A DNA stretch of 32,226 bases from an uncultured Saprospiraceae bacterium (GTDB taxonomy: Bacteria > Bacteroidota > Bacteroidia > Chitinophagales > Saprospiraceae). The stretch spans positions 1 through 32,226 of the forward strand of contig CALGJS010000448.1 in the NCBI GenBank assembly GCA_937927835.1, read 5' to 3'. Shown piece by piece: positions 1-7,304 of the stretch; the first letter of the stretch is position 1, and the number at the start of each line of letters is the position of its first letter. The position numbers were made by a program, and so were the translations under genes. Under the pieces are notes generated by a model, which was given only the letters and a program-made list of their open reading frames with translations, was not told the DNA's origin and searched no databases.

Positions 1-113
1 GCGATGCTGTACGGTAGATCAATTAAATCATTTTTTGGATGTAAAACTTCGGCTAAACGCGTCTCGTCTCCTGCGATAAAGAAAGGTAATTGTGGGACGT
101 GTTTGGTGATCAT
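1..113 (-). CDS. Cupin-like protein, N-terminal part (runs off the window)
   Basis: The minus strand reads an open frame from ATG at 113-111 to the window edge, about 37 residues beginning MITKHVPQLPFFIAGDETRL and continuing through a LHPKND motif to a PYSIA-like end. This opening resembles small cupin-domain proteins of Bacteroidota, in which an N-terminal phrase such as AGD..-L.E.LHP leads into the beta-barrel. The barrel with its metal-binding His/Glu motifs lies outside the window, so the function cannot be tested here. The proposed ATG is followed upstream by AT-rich DNA without a Shine-Dalgarno site, as is usual in this phylum. The right end of the IS110 element lies about 100 bp upstream of this start, so the insertion could affect its promoter. 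Confidence 0.5.
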   Translation of the reverse strand, partial: MITKHVPQLPFFIAGDETRLAEVLHPKNDLIDLPYSI

Positions 114-269
114 TTTGTTGTTGAATTGTTTAATCGTTTAAAATTAATTAATAATTTTTTAATGAAGAATTAATAATGTTCTTTTAGCGTGTATATCTTT
201 CCTGCCTACCGGAATTCTATGATTCAAGCAAGAATAAATGAGAATATATTTTAAAAATAGAAATACATA

Positions 270-1283
270 CTAATAATTTAATTCGACAAATGGAGTTCCT
301 CTTTTAACCACTGCAAAGATACGTGCTACCAGTTTATTTTTTACTGCATTATAAACACATCCCTCACTCTTACCTTGTGCTATCTTTCTTTTAAAATAGG
401 CTTTAAGTTGTTTATCATGCTGGATGGCTGAACAACAAGCATTGCTAAAAAGAGCTTTAATTTTTTTATATCCTAATTTACTAACCTTAGGATCTTTATT
501 TAAACAAGTTCCAGAGCTTTCACCGAAAGGAACTATTGCGATATAACAGGCAAATTTACGGGCATTTTTAAAAGCCTTAAATGCGTTAGTATGAACAATC
601 ATTGTAGCTGCGATCACCAATCCTATTCCTTTTACAGATACCACCAATTCGTAAAGTCTATTTAATTCATCATCATCTTTAATGATCTGTCGTATCGCTT
701 TCTCAACCATTTTGATTTTAGCTTTTAATACCTTTATACAATCTGCTGAGTCTGTTGTGATCAGTTCTACTTTGAAAGCTTCGGGCATACATTGGTTAAA
801 CTCTTTTGAAGAAGCTTGAAGCATCACTTTTTGCTTAACTAATCTTTCTCGAAAAGAGAGTAAGCTTTTTAGTTGCATTAAGGTTTTTGATGGCAAGTTA
901 TTGATCTTTAAGTCTTTATAGTGAGTAAAAGCATATTTTACGATATCTTTAGAATCCGACTTATCATCTTTCCCTCTTTTGATACCTGAAGACCTTTTGA
1001 TCTGCAGAGCAGACTCCATAGAATAGTCTAGTCCTCTATCTTCCAAAAATACACAAAGTGCAAAGGTGTACACCCCGGTATGCTCCATACAAAATAACCA
1101 GTCTGAATCGACTCGATTATTAGTAGCATACCTTTTAATCCAGGCTATTAACTTTTTAAAGCCCTTTAAATTGTTGTCGAATTTACAATGATTCATCCTA
1201 GCTTTGTCGCCATCAGTTGTTAAAGCGGCATCAATCGTCTTTTTTGAGATATCAATACCGATGAAGAGTCCATAATTTTTCAT
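270..1283 (-). CDS. IS110-family transposase (DEDD recombinase)
   Basis: 337 residues, normal length for the family. The N-terminal RuvC-like DEDD domain (about 5-160) begins FIGIDISK, with acidic residues visible at D11, E67 (MEHTG), D110 and D113 (KSDSKD). The C-terminal Transposase_20 domain (about 210-300) starts with a helix-hairpin-helix-like segment (SVKGIGLVIAA, 216-226) and continues to FGESSGT (253-259). The serine pair there sits where IS110 enzymes carry their catalytic serine. The gene looks intact, with no frameshift or internal stop. IS110 recombinases move a circular double-stranded intermediate and are guided by a non-coding RNA from one element end; the candidate RNA lies 28 bp upstream of the start codon. 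The family assignment is secure; activity is inferred from intactness. Confidence 0.95.
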   Translation of the reverse strand: MKNYGLFIGIDISKKTIDAALTTDGDKARMNHCKFDNNLKGFKKLIAWIKRYATNNRVDSDWLFCMEHTGVYTFALCVFLEDRGLDYSMESALQIKRSSGIKRGKDDKSDSKDIVKYAFTHYKDLKINNLPSKTLMQLKSLLSFRERLVKQKVMLQASSKEFNQCMPEAFKVELITTDSADCIKVLKAKIKMVEKAIRQIIKDDDELNRLYELVVSVKGIGLVIAATMIVHTNAFKAFKNARKFACYIAIVPFGESSGTCLNKDPKVSKLGYKKIKALFSNACCSAIQHDKQLKAYFKRKIAQGKSEGCVYNAVKNKLVARIFAVVKRGTPFVELNY

Positions 1284-1310
1284 AATTTTAAGTTTATGAT
1301 GTTTTATAAT

Positions 1311-1490
1311 ACTCTTGCAGTTGAAGATAAAGTACTAATACCTTTAGTAGGCCATTATGCCTATAATTCTATTTGGTCCTGCACTAGCGATAACTAGTGT
1401 TAGTCTTCTAAAGTTGAGGACGGTCTAATTCCGGCAATAGGCATTCATAGCCTTGGCAGACAGATAGATCACCGTCTTCAACGCAAGAGT
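1311..1490 (-). ncRNA. Candidate bridge RNA of the IS110 element
   Basis: Read on the minus strand from 1490 to 1311, this 180-nt segment folds into a clear architecture. Outer arms ACTCTTGC (1490-1483) and GCAAGAGT (1318-1311) close the whole RNA. The first domain has a 12-bp stem (1482-1471 with 1424-1413, one A-C mismatch), two internal loop strands (1470-1454 and 1438-1425) and a capping hairpin (1453-1439). The second domain is closed by GAAGA/TCTTC. It holds a perfect hairpin CACTAG/CTAGTG (1399-1382), then loop strands around a TAGGC/GCCTA hairpin (1363-1348). Loop 1 contains ATCTGTCTGCCA (1465-1454), close to the left flank, and TGCCGGAATT (1436-1427), complementary to the right flank. 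Loop 2 contains ATAGAATT (1372-1365), identical to the right end of the element, and AAAGGTA (1345-1339), complementary to its left end. This is the target-loop then donor-loop order known for IS621. RNA ends are estimates. Confidence 0.75.
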
Positions 1491-1588
1491 GTTTTCCTAA
1501 AATAAAAAAAAATCTCTTGAAAAACTTATATATCTTATTTTTTATAACATTAACTTCTTTAAGCTAATTCAAAGGTAAAGGCAGGCAG

Positions 1589-1614
1589 GTTCCGCCACAA
1601 GGGCATGGTGGTAC
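1589..1614. repeat. Short imperfect hairpin between hscB and the IS110 left end
   Basis: The arms CCGCCA (1592-1597) and TGGTGG (1606-1611) pair with one G-T wobble around an 8-nt loop, three bases beyond the hscB stop codon. No T-run follows on the minus strand, so it is not a canonical terminator. The adjoining phrase ..TACTTCT resembles the GCACTTCTTTC edge of the REP-like units at 2165-2278, so it may be a diverged member of that family. Confidence 0.3.
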
Positions 1615-1616
1615 TT

Positions 1617-2138
1617 CTAAGACGCAAACTTACCCAAATTTTCCCTAATCCGCAACAAATACCGCTTTTTCAAATAATAATCTACTACCCCATCTAGTCC
1701 TTCATTATTCGTCGGATCTGCATCAAAGCGAGCGAGCAATGGCGCTACTTCTGCTTCTAGTTCCGCTTCCTTTTCAGAGAGCTGTTTTTGGATGGTAATA
1801 ACAGCCGCTGGATCTGGATCAAATTCTAATTCCATCAAGCCTTCATTCATTTCCATCATCTCCATCAAAAAATCTGGTGGGAGCTTATTCGTCCCCTCCT
1901 CTCCCATCGCACCAACCAGCGAAAGGATATATTTCATCCGTCGATCTTCGTCTCCTAAGGTTTTATAGGCCTCATTATTCAACGTAGAAAGGTGCAAGAT
2001 TTCTGCTTGCTTTTCTTCTGATTCTAACGTATAAAAATCCGGATGGTATTTTTTACTCAATGCATAAAATCGCTTCCGCAACGCTTCTGCATCTACACTA
2101 AAGCTGACCGGTATTTCGTAAAACTCAAAGTAGTTCAT
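1617..2138 (-). CDS. hscB: HscB-like J-domain co-chaperone for Fe-S cluster assembly
   Basis: 173 residues, the usual size of HscB. The J domain occupies about residues 1-75, opens NYFEFYEIPVSF and carries the diagnostic HPD tripeptide at 32-34 (KYHPDFY). A conserved helical C-terminal domain follows (about 90-170), rich in Glu and Leu, as in the HSCB_C region that contacts the scaffold protein IscU. In known systems HscB delivers IscU with its nascent cluster to the Hsp70 HscA and stimulates ATP hydrolysis. Neither hscA nor isc genes are next to it here, and the IS110 element lies directly downstream. A plain DnaJ-domain protein is the alternative, but the length and acidic helical C-terminus favour HscB. 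It ends with TAG. Confidence 0.85.
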   Translation of the reverse strand: MNYFEFYEIPVSFSVDAEALRKRFYALSKKYHPDFYTLESEEKQAEILHLSTLNNEAYKTLGDEDRRMKYILSLVGAMGEEGTNKLPPDFLMEMMEMNEGLMELEFDPDPAAVITIQKQLSEKEAELEAEVAPLLARFDADPTNNEGLDGVVDYYLKKRYLLRIRENLGKFAS

Positions 2139-2164
2139 GTATGTATTCTAATGAATAATTTTTT

Positions 2165-2278
2165 AATGAATAATGCCTGCGTACCGAATAAGGTAGGGCA
2201 CTTCTTTCTTTTAATTAATAATGAAAAATTAAAGAATGAATAATGCCTGCGTACCGAATAAGGTATGGCACTTCTTTC
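2165..2278. repeat. Two REP-like hairpin units, 70 bp apart
   Basis: Two 44-bp units at 2165-2208 and 2235-2278 differ at a single base (G2196 versus T2266). Each contains an interrupted palindrome in which TGCC pairs with GGCA and TACC with GGTA around a GAATAA loop. They are embedded in AT-rich ATTAATAAT-type filler. Similar filler recurs near 140-178, 2298-2330 and 19038-19078. The units look like members of a dispersed intergenic family; copy number elsewhere in the genome cannot be seen. Confidence 0.6.
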
Positions 2279-2334
2279 GCGTATCCGCGATCGAGAGCAT
2301 TATTAATTATTCATTAACCCATTATTAATTAACC

Positions 2335-2372
2335 AATCCACACATCCGCACATCAAACAATCCGCACATCTA
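2335..2372. repeat. Copy 1 of an intergenic repeat abutting a stop codon
   Basis: This stretch is built of AATCCACACATCCGCA followed by a second CCGCACATC. A near-identical copy lies at 16583-16621. Both copies sit at the 3' end of minus-strand genes and overlap or touch the stop codon (stop at 2370-2372 here). In transcript sense each reads GATGTGCGGATT-type units. No stable hairpin is evident. Confidence 0.5.
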
Positions 2373-3416
2373 AACGCCCCAAACCTCAATTTCCATAATC
2401 GCATCTACGTGTGCTTGCGCGATCTGGTCTCTTACTTCGTCGCTTAATAATTTTAAACATTCAGCTTTATTATTATAAAAACCGTTCTCGGTTAAGACTG
2501 CGGTCATACCCGTTTTACGGAGCACAAAAAACTGATTACCTGGACGAGATTTGATATGTCTATTTTTAAAACCTGTTTTCTCAACCAAATGTTTTTGAAA
2601 AACAGCTGCCATTTTTTTGCCTCGACGACTATTGTGATAAAACCATGTTTCAATTCCGCTGATCGACGGTGCCGACCATTTACCAAAAGGTGCTGGTGCT
2701 GCATTCGCGTGTACGGAAACAAATAACTTGGGTAAGGAAGAAGATTTTTGATTGGCTCGTTTTACGCGACCTTCGAGGAAGTTGTCGGTATTTACTTCCG
2801 GAACGACGATAAAATAAGCGACCCCAATTCGTTTTAACAAAATTTCTATTCGACGTACAATATCTCGATTAAAACGATACTCTAATAATTGGCGACCATC
2901 TGCTAATTTTGGCGAACGTTTTCCTGCTGTTTTACTTCCATGACCATTGTCTAAACACCAAAGGTAACGTTGCGTATGTGGCTTCGCATTTTCAGTAGGC
3001 GTTTCATCTTCTGGTGGATCAACCACCACTGTTCCTGGCAAATCAGGAATCTCTGGTTCCTCAATCGTTACCGGATCTTCCTCCGTAATAATGACAGGAT
3101 CCATCTCATTGATCACGACCACTTCGATAGAATCGGGCGGTACATCAGAACCATCTTGGGCAGCCAGTGAATCTTCTTCACTATCTATTACTTCAGGGTC
3201 AGGATTAGGCGTGTCGGTTCCGGGACGATCAAGATCAACTTCTGGAATAACCGGATCATCTGGTACCCACGGGTTGTCTTCGTTTTTGTCTTCCGGTTCA
3301 TCGAAAACGGGAGGATTCGTTTCTTTACGGGGAGGAGGCGGAGGTGTTGTCTTCTTTTTACCGCCAAACAAGCCCGAAAATAGGTTTTTGAAAAAGTCTA
3401 GTATTCCTTTTAGCAT
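2370..3416 (-). CDS. N-acetylmuramoyl-L-alanine amidase (Amidase_3 type)
   Basis: 348 residues in two parts. Residues 1-25 form an amphipathic Phe/Leu-rich and Lys-rich N-terminus. Residues 25-145 are a low-complexity Pro/Asp/Glu linker that starts with a polyproline run. The catalytic domain spans about 150-345 and shows the zinc amidase pattern: H159 in DNGHG, E179 in LLEYRFN, H236 in VSVHANA and catalytic E310 in LTENGF. Family enzymes cut the bond between MurNAc and L-Ala in peptidoglycan. No classical signal peptide is visible, so export is unclear; the N-terminus could associate with a membrane. The gene follows hscB in the same direction but the REP-like spacer of about 230 bp separates them. 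Function is confident, cellular role (division, recycling or lysis) is not. Confidence 0.88.
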   Translation of the reverse strand: MLKGILDFFKNLFSGLFGGKKKTTPPPPPRKETNPPVFDEPEDKNEDNPWVPDDPVIPEVDLDRPGTDTPNPDPEVIDSEEDSLAAQDGSDVPPDSIEVVVINEMDPVIITEEDPVTIEEPEIPDLPGTVVVDPPEDETPTENAKPHTQRYLWCLDNGHGSKTAGKRSPKLADGRQLLEYRFNRDIVRRIEILLKRIGVAYFIVVPEVNTDNFLEGRVKRANQKSSSLPKLFVSVHANAAPAPFGKWSAPSISGIETWFYHNSRRGKKMAAVFQKHLVEKTGFKNRHIKSRPGNQFFVLRKTGMTAVLTENGFYNNKAECLKLLSDEVRDQIAQAHVDAIMEIEVWGV

Positions 3417-3459
3417 GTTTGAAAAATTTGGTGGTCAAATATAGGAATTTTAGGCTTAA

Positions 3460-3585
3460 CTTTTATGTAGATACCTCTTTAAAGATAGTTGCAAAGAAAC
3501 TCAAGAGGACCTTACTGATGCCAAGGTTACCTTTACTTTTAAGTTTGACGAAACTCAAAAACGACTAAAGCGTATAAAAGTATAA
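3460..3585 (+). pseudogene. Possible 3' remnant of a lost gene
   Basis: A 41-codon open stretch without a start codon runs from just after a TAA at 3457-3459 to TAA at 3583-3585. Its translation is protein-like and includes QEDLTDAKVTFTFKFDETQK, followed by a basic end RLKRIKV. Alternating hydrophobic residues suggest a beta-strand end of a domain. No family is recognised. It lies in the otherwise gene-free gap between the amidase and the protease genes and may also be chance. Confidence 0.3.
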
Positions 3586-3672
3586 TAATTCCCCAGATTG
3601 GTATAATAACCAAGAAATTGTATTCTAATTTTATGTAATTTGACTTATCTTAAAATAATTAAAATAAGTTAA

Positions 3673-4938
3673 ATGAAAAATCCTATACTATCATCAATCA
3701 TCACATTTCTGATTGCTTTATTATTCATGCCCTCTTTCCTATTTGGACAAGCTTGTCAAACTTCTCATAAGAGAACTGCACGAATTGCCCAACACCCTGA
3801 AATATTGGAAGATATGAATCAGATAAATCACTTTACAGAGGAATGGATTAGCGCTCAACAAATGACTGCACAGGTAAGAGAACTCGTTACCGTCCCTGTT
3901 GTCGTTCACGTGGTTTGGCTAGAAAACGATGAAAATATATCTGAAGCTCAGATTATGTCTCAGATAGATGTATTAAATGAGGATTTTAGAAAATTAAATG
4001 CCAACTTTTCGACCACCCCAGCTGCTTTTCAAGCCATCGCTGCTGATGTTGAAATTGAGTTTTGCTTAGCAAGTATAGACCCTAATGGAAATCCAACCAA
4101 CGGAATAACTCGTACACAAACAAACATTCAAGAGATAGGAGAAACGGAAAGCTTCTACGATAGCTCAGCAGGTGGTCATGATCCATGGGACAATACCCAA
4201 TACATTAATATTTGGGTTTGTAATCAGGAAGAAGGAAGTTTAGGATTTGCTACTCCTCCCGGAACAGCATTTCCAGAAGAATCAGATGGAGTGGTCATTC
4301 CTTCTGTCTATTTTGGAACAATTGGTACCGCAGCCAACTCAGTACCTAATCATCTAGGACGAACCGCAACCCATGAAATGGGACATTACTTTAACCTAGA
4401 ACATATCTGGGGTCCTGGTGATGGTGGTTGCAACGAAGATGATTTTATTGCTGACACACCAAGTCAAGAATTTGAGTCCGGAGGTTGTCCAAACTTTCCT
4501 TTTACAGATGGTTGTACACCAAATGGAAATGGAATCAATTTTCAGAATTACTTAGACTACTCTGACGATGATTGTATGACTATGTTTACGGAAGGTCAAA
4601 AGATGAGAATGTTGGCTGCACTCAATGGTCCAAGAGCTTCACTTCTGACGTCTAATGGTTGTAATGCAATGGTTGCTACAAATGATCTTAATAATTTTGA
4701 AAATTCGGTTCGTATTTTTCCAAATCCAACAAATCAATTGATAACTATCACAATTGAAAATACTTATGCTTCACAGAACCTAAATTGGGAACTTTTCGAT
4801 ATGGTTGGAAAAAAATATCTAGAATTTTCCATGACTGAAAAGAAAGAATTAAATCTATCAAATTTACCAGAAGGTGTTTATTATCTTAGCTGTTTGAACT
4901 TTTCAAAATCAGTAAAGAAAATAGTTATTACAAAATAA
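3673..4938 (+). CDS. Secreted M43 (pappalysin-like) zinc metalloprotease with T9SS sorting domain
   Basis: 421 residues. A signal peptide covers about 1-26 (hydrophobic core followed by FLFGQ). The protease domain (about 70-330) has the extended zinc motif HEMGHYFNLEH at 234-244, so H234, H238 and H244 bind zinc and E235 is catalytic. A metzincin Met-turn region lies at 293-305 (YLDYSDDDCMTMF), typical of M43 cytophagalysins. The C-terminal domain from about 345 (VRIFPNPTNQ) to the final KKIVITK is a type A T9SS sorting domain, so the protein should cross the outer membrane and be released or anchored at the surface. The Cys pairs in the catalytic domain suit an extracellular protein. A lipoprotein gene follows after only 6 bp, so the two are probably co-transcribed. 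Confidence 0.93.
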   Translation: MKNPILSSIITFLIALLFMPSFLFGQACQTSHKRTARIAQHPEILEDMNQINHFTEEWISAQQMTAQVRELVTVPVVVHVVWLENDENISEAQIMSQIDVLNEDFRKLNANFSTTPAAFQAIAADVEIEFCLASIDPNGNPTNGITRTQTNIQEIGETESFYDSSAGGHDPWDNTQYINIWVCNQEEGSLGFATPPGTAFPEESDGVVIPSVYFGTIGTAANSVPNHLGRTATHEMGHYFNLEHIWGPGDGGCNEDDFIADTPSQEFESGGCPNFPFTDGCTPNGNGINFQNYLDYSDDDCMTMFTEGQKMRMLAALNGPRASLLTSNGCNAMVATNDLNNFENSVRIFPNPTNQLITITIENTYASQNLNWELFDMVGKKYLEFSMTEKKELNLSNLPEGVYYLSCLNFSKSVKKIVITK

Positions 4939-4944
4939 ATAATC

Positions 4945-5421
4945 ATGAAGCATACCATTATCTCTTTTTTAGTTCTTAGTCTACTACTGTTTTTAGTTGC
5001 TTGTAAAACTAAAAAAAATACTCCAACAACAGCTAGTGAAACAAGTAATACTCAATTAAAAAATCCTACTATGACACTTTCCAAATCCAGCTGTTTTGGT
5101 AAATGTAAAGTGTATCACGTTAAAATATTTCAAGATAAAACAATTTCCTACGAAGGGATAAAAAATGTAGAAAATATTGGTATTTTTCGTTCTTCTATCA
5201 CCACAACAGATTATCAATCTTTAGTCGAAGCTTTTGAAGCTGCTGACTTTACGAATCTTGCCTCAACCTATTTGACAGGGATAAGAGATAAACAAAAAAC
5301 AACACTTGGATTTTCTCAAAAGGAAGTTCAGTACCAAAGTCGAGCAGCATCAAATGAATTGAAAGCTATTACAAAAAAGATAGATGCCATCCTTAAAGAT
5401 CTAGATTGGGAAAAGGAATAA
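4945..5421 (+). CDS. Lipoprotein with DUF6438-like domain
   Basis: 158 residues. The first 20 residues form a lipoprotein signal with a lipobox ending LVAC at C20, followed by KTKK. After a short Ser/Thr/Asn-rich spacer, the domain from about 40 to 150 begins with MTLSKSSCFGKCKVYHVKIF. The C-FG-C-x-VY pattern followed by YEG and a G-I-F phrase is what I associate with DUF6438 proteins, whose function is unknown. The two Cys of the motif may form a disulfide in the periplasm. It starts 6 bp after the protease gene and ends before a strong terminator, so the pair forms a transcription unit. A role linked to the protease is possible but unproven. Confidence 0.75.
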   Translation: MKHTIISFLVLSLLLFLVACKTKKNTPTTASETSNTQLKNPTMTLSKSSCFGKCKVYHVKIFQDKTISYEGIKNVENIGIFRSSITTTDYQSLVEAFEAADFTNLASTYLTGIRDKQKTTLGFSQKEVQYQSRAASNELKAITKKIDAILKDLDWEKE

Positions 5422-5460
5422 TTTATTAGGATCAGTTCAAGATTACCAATACAAATCATA

Positions 5461-5504
5461 AAAAAATAGTAGCACTTTCCATTACTGAAGTGCTACTATT
5501 TTTT
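5461..5504. terminator. Strong bidirectional intrinsic terminator
   Basis: The arms 5461-5477 and 5488-5504 are perfectly complementary over 17 bp around a 10-nt loop. The inner part is GTAGCACTT/AAGTGCTAC, with A-runs on one side and T-runs on the other, so it can work on both strands. It lies between the convergent lipoprotein gene and the CoiA-like gene. Confidence 0.9.
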
Positions 5505-5545
5505 CATCTCAATCAATCAATTATTATTCTGCCCCTTAAGACTTC

Positions 5546-6955
5546 TCAATACCCACTCGCCCGCTGAAACTGCGTTTGCGAAAAGGTACCTTCCATTTTA
5601 GCAATAGATTTACGTTTTTCTAAAACACTAAGAATGTCATCTGGAAGCTCAAAACCCATTTGTCTTAATTCCTGTATTCTTCGATTGAGATTTAAAACAT
5701 CGCGACTGTATTTATTTTTAAAAATAAGTTCGACACACTGTGCAGTGGTAAGATCCTTAAAACGCTTTGGATATTTATTTTCAATCTTATCGGATTCTAT
5801 TCTATTTTGCTGGGCAACCTTTCTTTGTTCCGCTATTTTTGCCAATCGAATCTCTGCGGCCTTTTCCATCCACTCCTGCTTTATCTTTTTGTCGCGCTTT
5901 TCTGCTTTGGCGCGTTGTGCAGCTAACTTTTTACGATGTTTTTCAGCCGCCTCTTTCTTTCTTTTTTCTTCCAATAGTCTTGCTTTTCGCGCTTCTTCAA
6001 AACGTTCAACTGCGATGATGCGTCCATGCATTTTTTCTTTTTCGATTCGTTTTCCTTCGTATTGAATTTGTGCCGCCAACTCTTGTTTGGCTTCATTTAA
6101 TTTTCTATAAAATGGAAAAACATAAGGCTTAAACGTCTCTGCATCAATATGAAGATCTTCCAAAGCAACTAAGCTGTGCTCCCAGGAAATTTCAATCGTC
6201 ATTTTTTCAAAATTAACCTGAGGAACTCGATAATGGCAGGTAAGGAATAGTTTGTTGGCCACCTTGGATGCCTCCATGGCCGCTTGGTCTAGGACGAAGG
6301 CGTTGACTTCTGGATTGTTATATATGATATCAGCTTGTGTCAATTTGACGTCTGACGATAATGGATCAAATTGGTTGAATACCCAAACGATCGCAACTTT
6401 TTCTTTTTTGTAAAAACTATCTCTGGCTACAATATCACTTAACCCTGTATTCGAATTTTGAATTTCAAATACCATGTCTTGGTGATTATAATTGCAACTA
6501 ACATCGGGACGTTTCCAGGTAGATAATACCTTTTTTCCTTTTACGATCTTTTCTATTTCTGGTGCACCAATTATTTTGGAATCCATCTTTAAATGATCGT
6601 GAATAAAATGCTTTAACTTTTCATGCTCCTCTGCTTCCTTGGATGCATTATATAACTGAATCCTTTGTTCCGTATAACTCAATTTATCCATCAAGGCACA
6701 CTTCACTCCTTCTTCTCTTTGATTGTGCTGAAAGAAGAAAGTTCCGTCCCTACCTTTTTTAAGTTCTACCCCGGTTTTACAACTGGGACAGCCATACGCT
6801 TTCTTATTAGCTCTTAGCGCATATCTTAATTTGATAATGGTTTCATTGTCTTGACTAAGCCAAGAATCTGCTTGTTCTATTTTTCCAGTGTTGAAATTAA
6901 AGATCTCAAGCATTCGTAAATTGTAAGCATTCTGCTCCTTATATATTGCATTCAT
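5546..6955 (-). CDS. CoiA/DUF6035-like putative nuclease with zinc motif and coiled coil
   Basis: 469 residues. The N-terminal part has a likely zinc-binding set, C56-x2-C59 (GCPSC), H77 and C86, inside a segment containing FFFQHNQ, as in the front domain of CoiA-like proteins. Next comes a PD-(D/E)xK-type core: KRPDVSCNYNHQ with D151, then MVFEIQNS with E164 and Q166, an E-x-Q variant typical of CoiA and DUF6035. Residues about 285-400 form a long charged Lys/Glu/Ala-rich coiled coil, and the end is a short basic domain. CoiA itself aids DNA uptake and recombination in competent bacteria; the role in Bacteroidota is not established. It stands alone on the minus strand. A generic restriction-like DNA-processing protein is an alternative. 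Confidence 0.65.
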   Translation of the reverse strand: MNAIYKEQNAYNLRMLEIFNFNTGKIEQADSWLSQDNETIIKLRYALRANKKAYGCPSCKTGVELKKGRDGTFFFQHNQREEGVKCALMDKLSYTEQRIQLYNASKEAEEHEKLKHFIHDHLKMDSKIIGAPEIEKIVKGKKVLSTWKRPDVSCNYNHQDMVFEIQNSNTGLSDIVARDSFYKKEKVAIVWVFNQFDPLSSDVKLTQADIIYNNPEVNAFVLDQAAMEASKVANKLFLTCHYRVPQVNFEKMTIEISWEHSLVALEDLHIDAETFKPYVFPFYRKLNEAKQELAAQIQYEGKRIEKEKMHGRIIAVERFEEARKARLLEEKRKKEAAEKHRKKLAAQRAKAEKRDKKIKQEWMEKAAEIRLAKIAEQRKVAQQNRIESDKIENKYPKRFKDLTTAQCVELIFKNKYSRDVLNLNRRIQELRQMGFELPDDILSVLEKRKSIAKMEGTFSQTQFQRASGY

Positions 6956-7304
6956 AATGTCAATGATTAAGGGTAAAAAGTCACGCGAACGTAACTATTT
7001 TGATAGTGTTTCATTATAAAGATAAAATAATAGTTACACATATACAAATTATTTCTAATAAATAAATTTCCAAATGACGTTTGGCTTACATTTTATATGC
7101 CATAAAAAACGAATCTTTAAATATATTGAAAATCAGCAAGTTACAATCATATATAAATGAACACTATCATTAAAAGGTGCTAACTACTTGATAACCAAGC
7201 ATATTTCCACTTTTTCAAATCCTTCAATCTTTTGCCCTACGACAGACCATCATTTTTTTTCCGATCTTTAAAACCTTAGTTAAAAAAATAATGTTAGAAT
7301 TTGT
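6956..7304. promoter_or_regulatory. Divergent intergenic region with an inverted GATAGTGTT motif
   Basis: This 349-bp AT-rich region separates the divergent CoiA-like and AraC genes. GATAGTGTTTCATTATA-like sequence at 7002-7018 recurs in inverted form at 7152-7168 (15 of 17 bases when gaps are allowed). On the minus strand a TATCTTTA box lies near 7023-7016, close to the Bacteroidota -7 consensus and directly before the first copy, suitable for the CoiA-like gene. No small ORF is convincing here. A third copy of TTTTGATAGTGTT lies at 20607-20619. Confidence 0.35.

Larger units (their letters stand above)
213..1579 (-). mobile_element. IS110-family insertion sequence with 5' bridge-RNA region
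   Basis: The element holds one transposase gene, about 300 bp of non-coding left end upstream of it and about 55 bp of right end downstream. I set the ends from matches between the leader RNA loops and DNA rather than from terminal repeats. The right end reads ATAGAATT (minus strand, 220 to 213) and the left end starts near TACCTTT (1577 to 1571), with a possible shared TT core at both junctions. The total length of about 1.36 kb is normal for the family. IS110 elements usually lack terminal inverted repeats and target duplications, which fits. The flanks 201-210 and 1581-1590 are imperfect inverted copies of each other (CCTGCCTACC versus CCTGCCTGCC). I read them as halves of the target hairpin, but they could instead be subterminal repeats of an IS1111-type element. 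Ends are uncertain by several bases. Confidence 0.7.

Noticed and set aside
3091-3444. Long Ser/Gly-rich plus-strand frame opposite the amidase linker
   Set aside because: It is the reverse complement of the Pro/Asp-rich linker codons and has no domain, start context or homology-like features.
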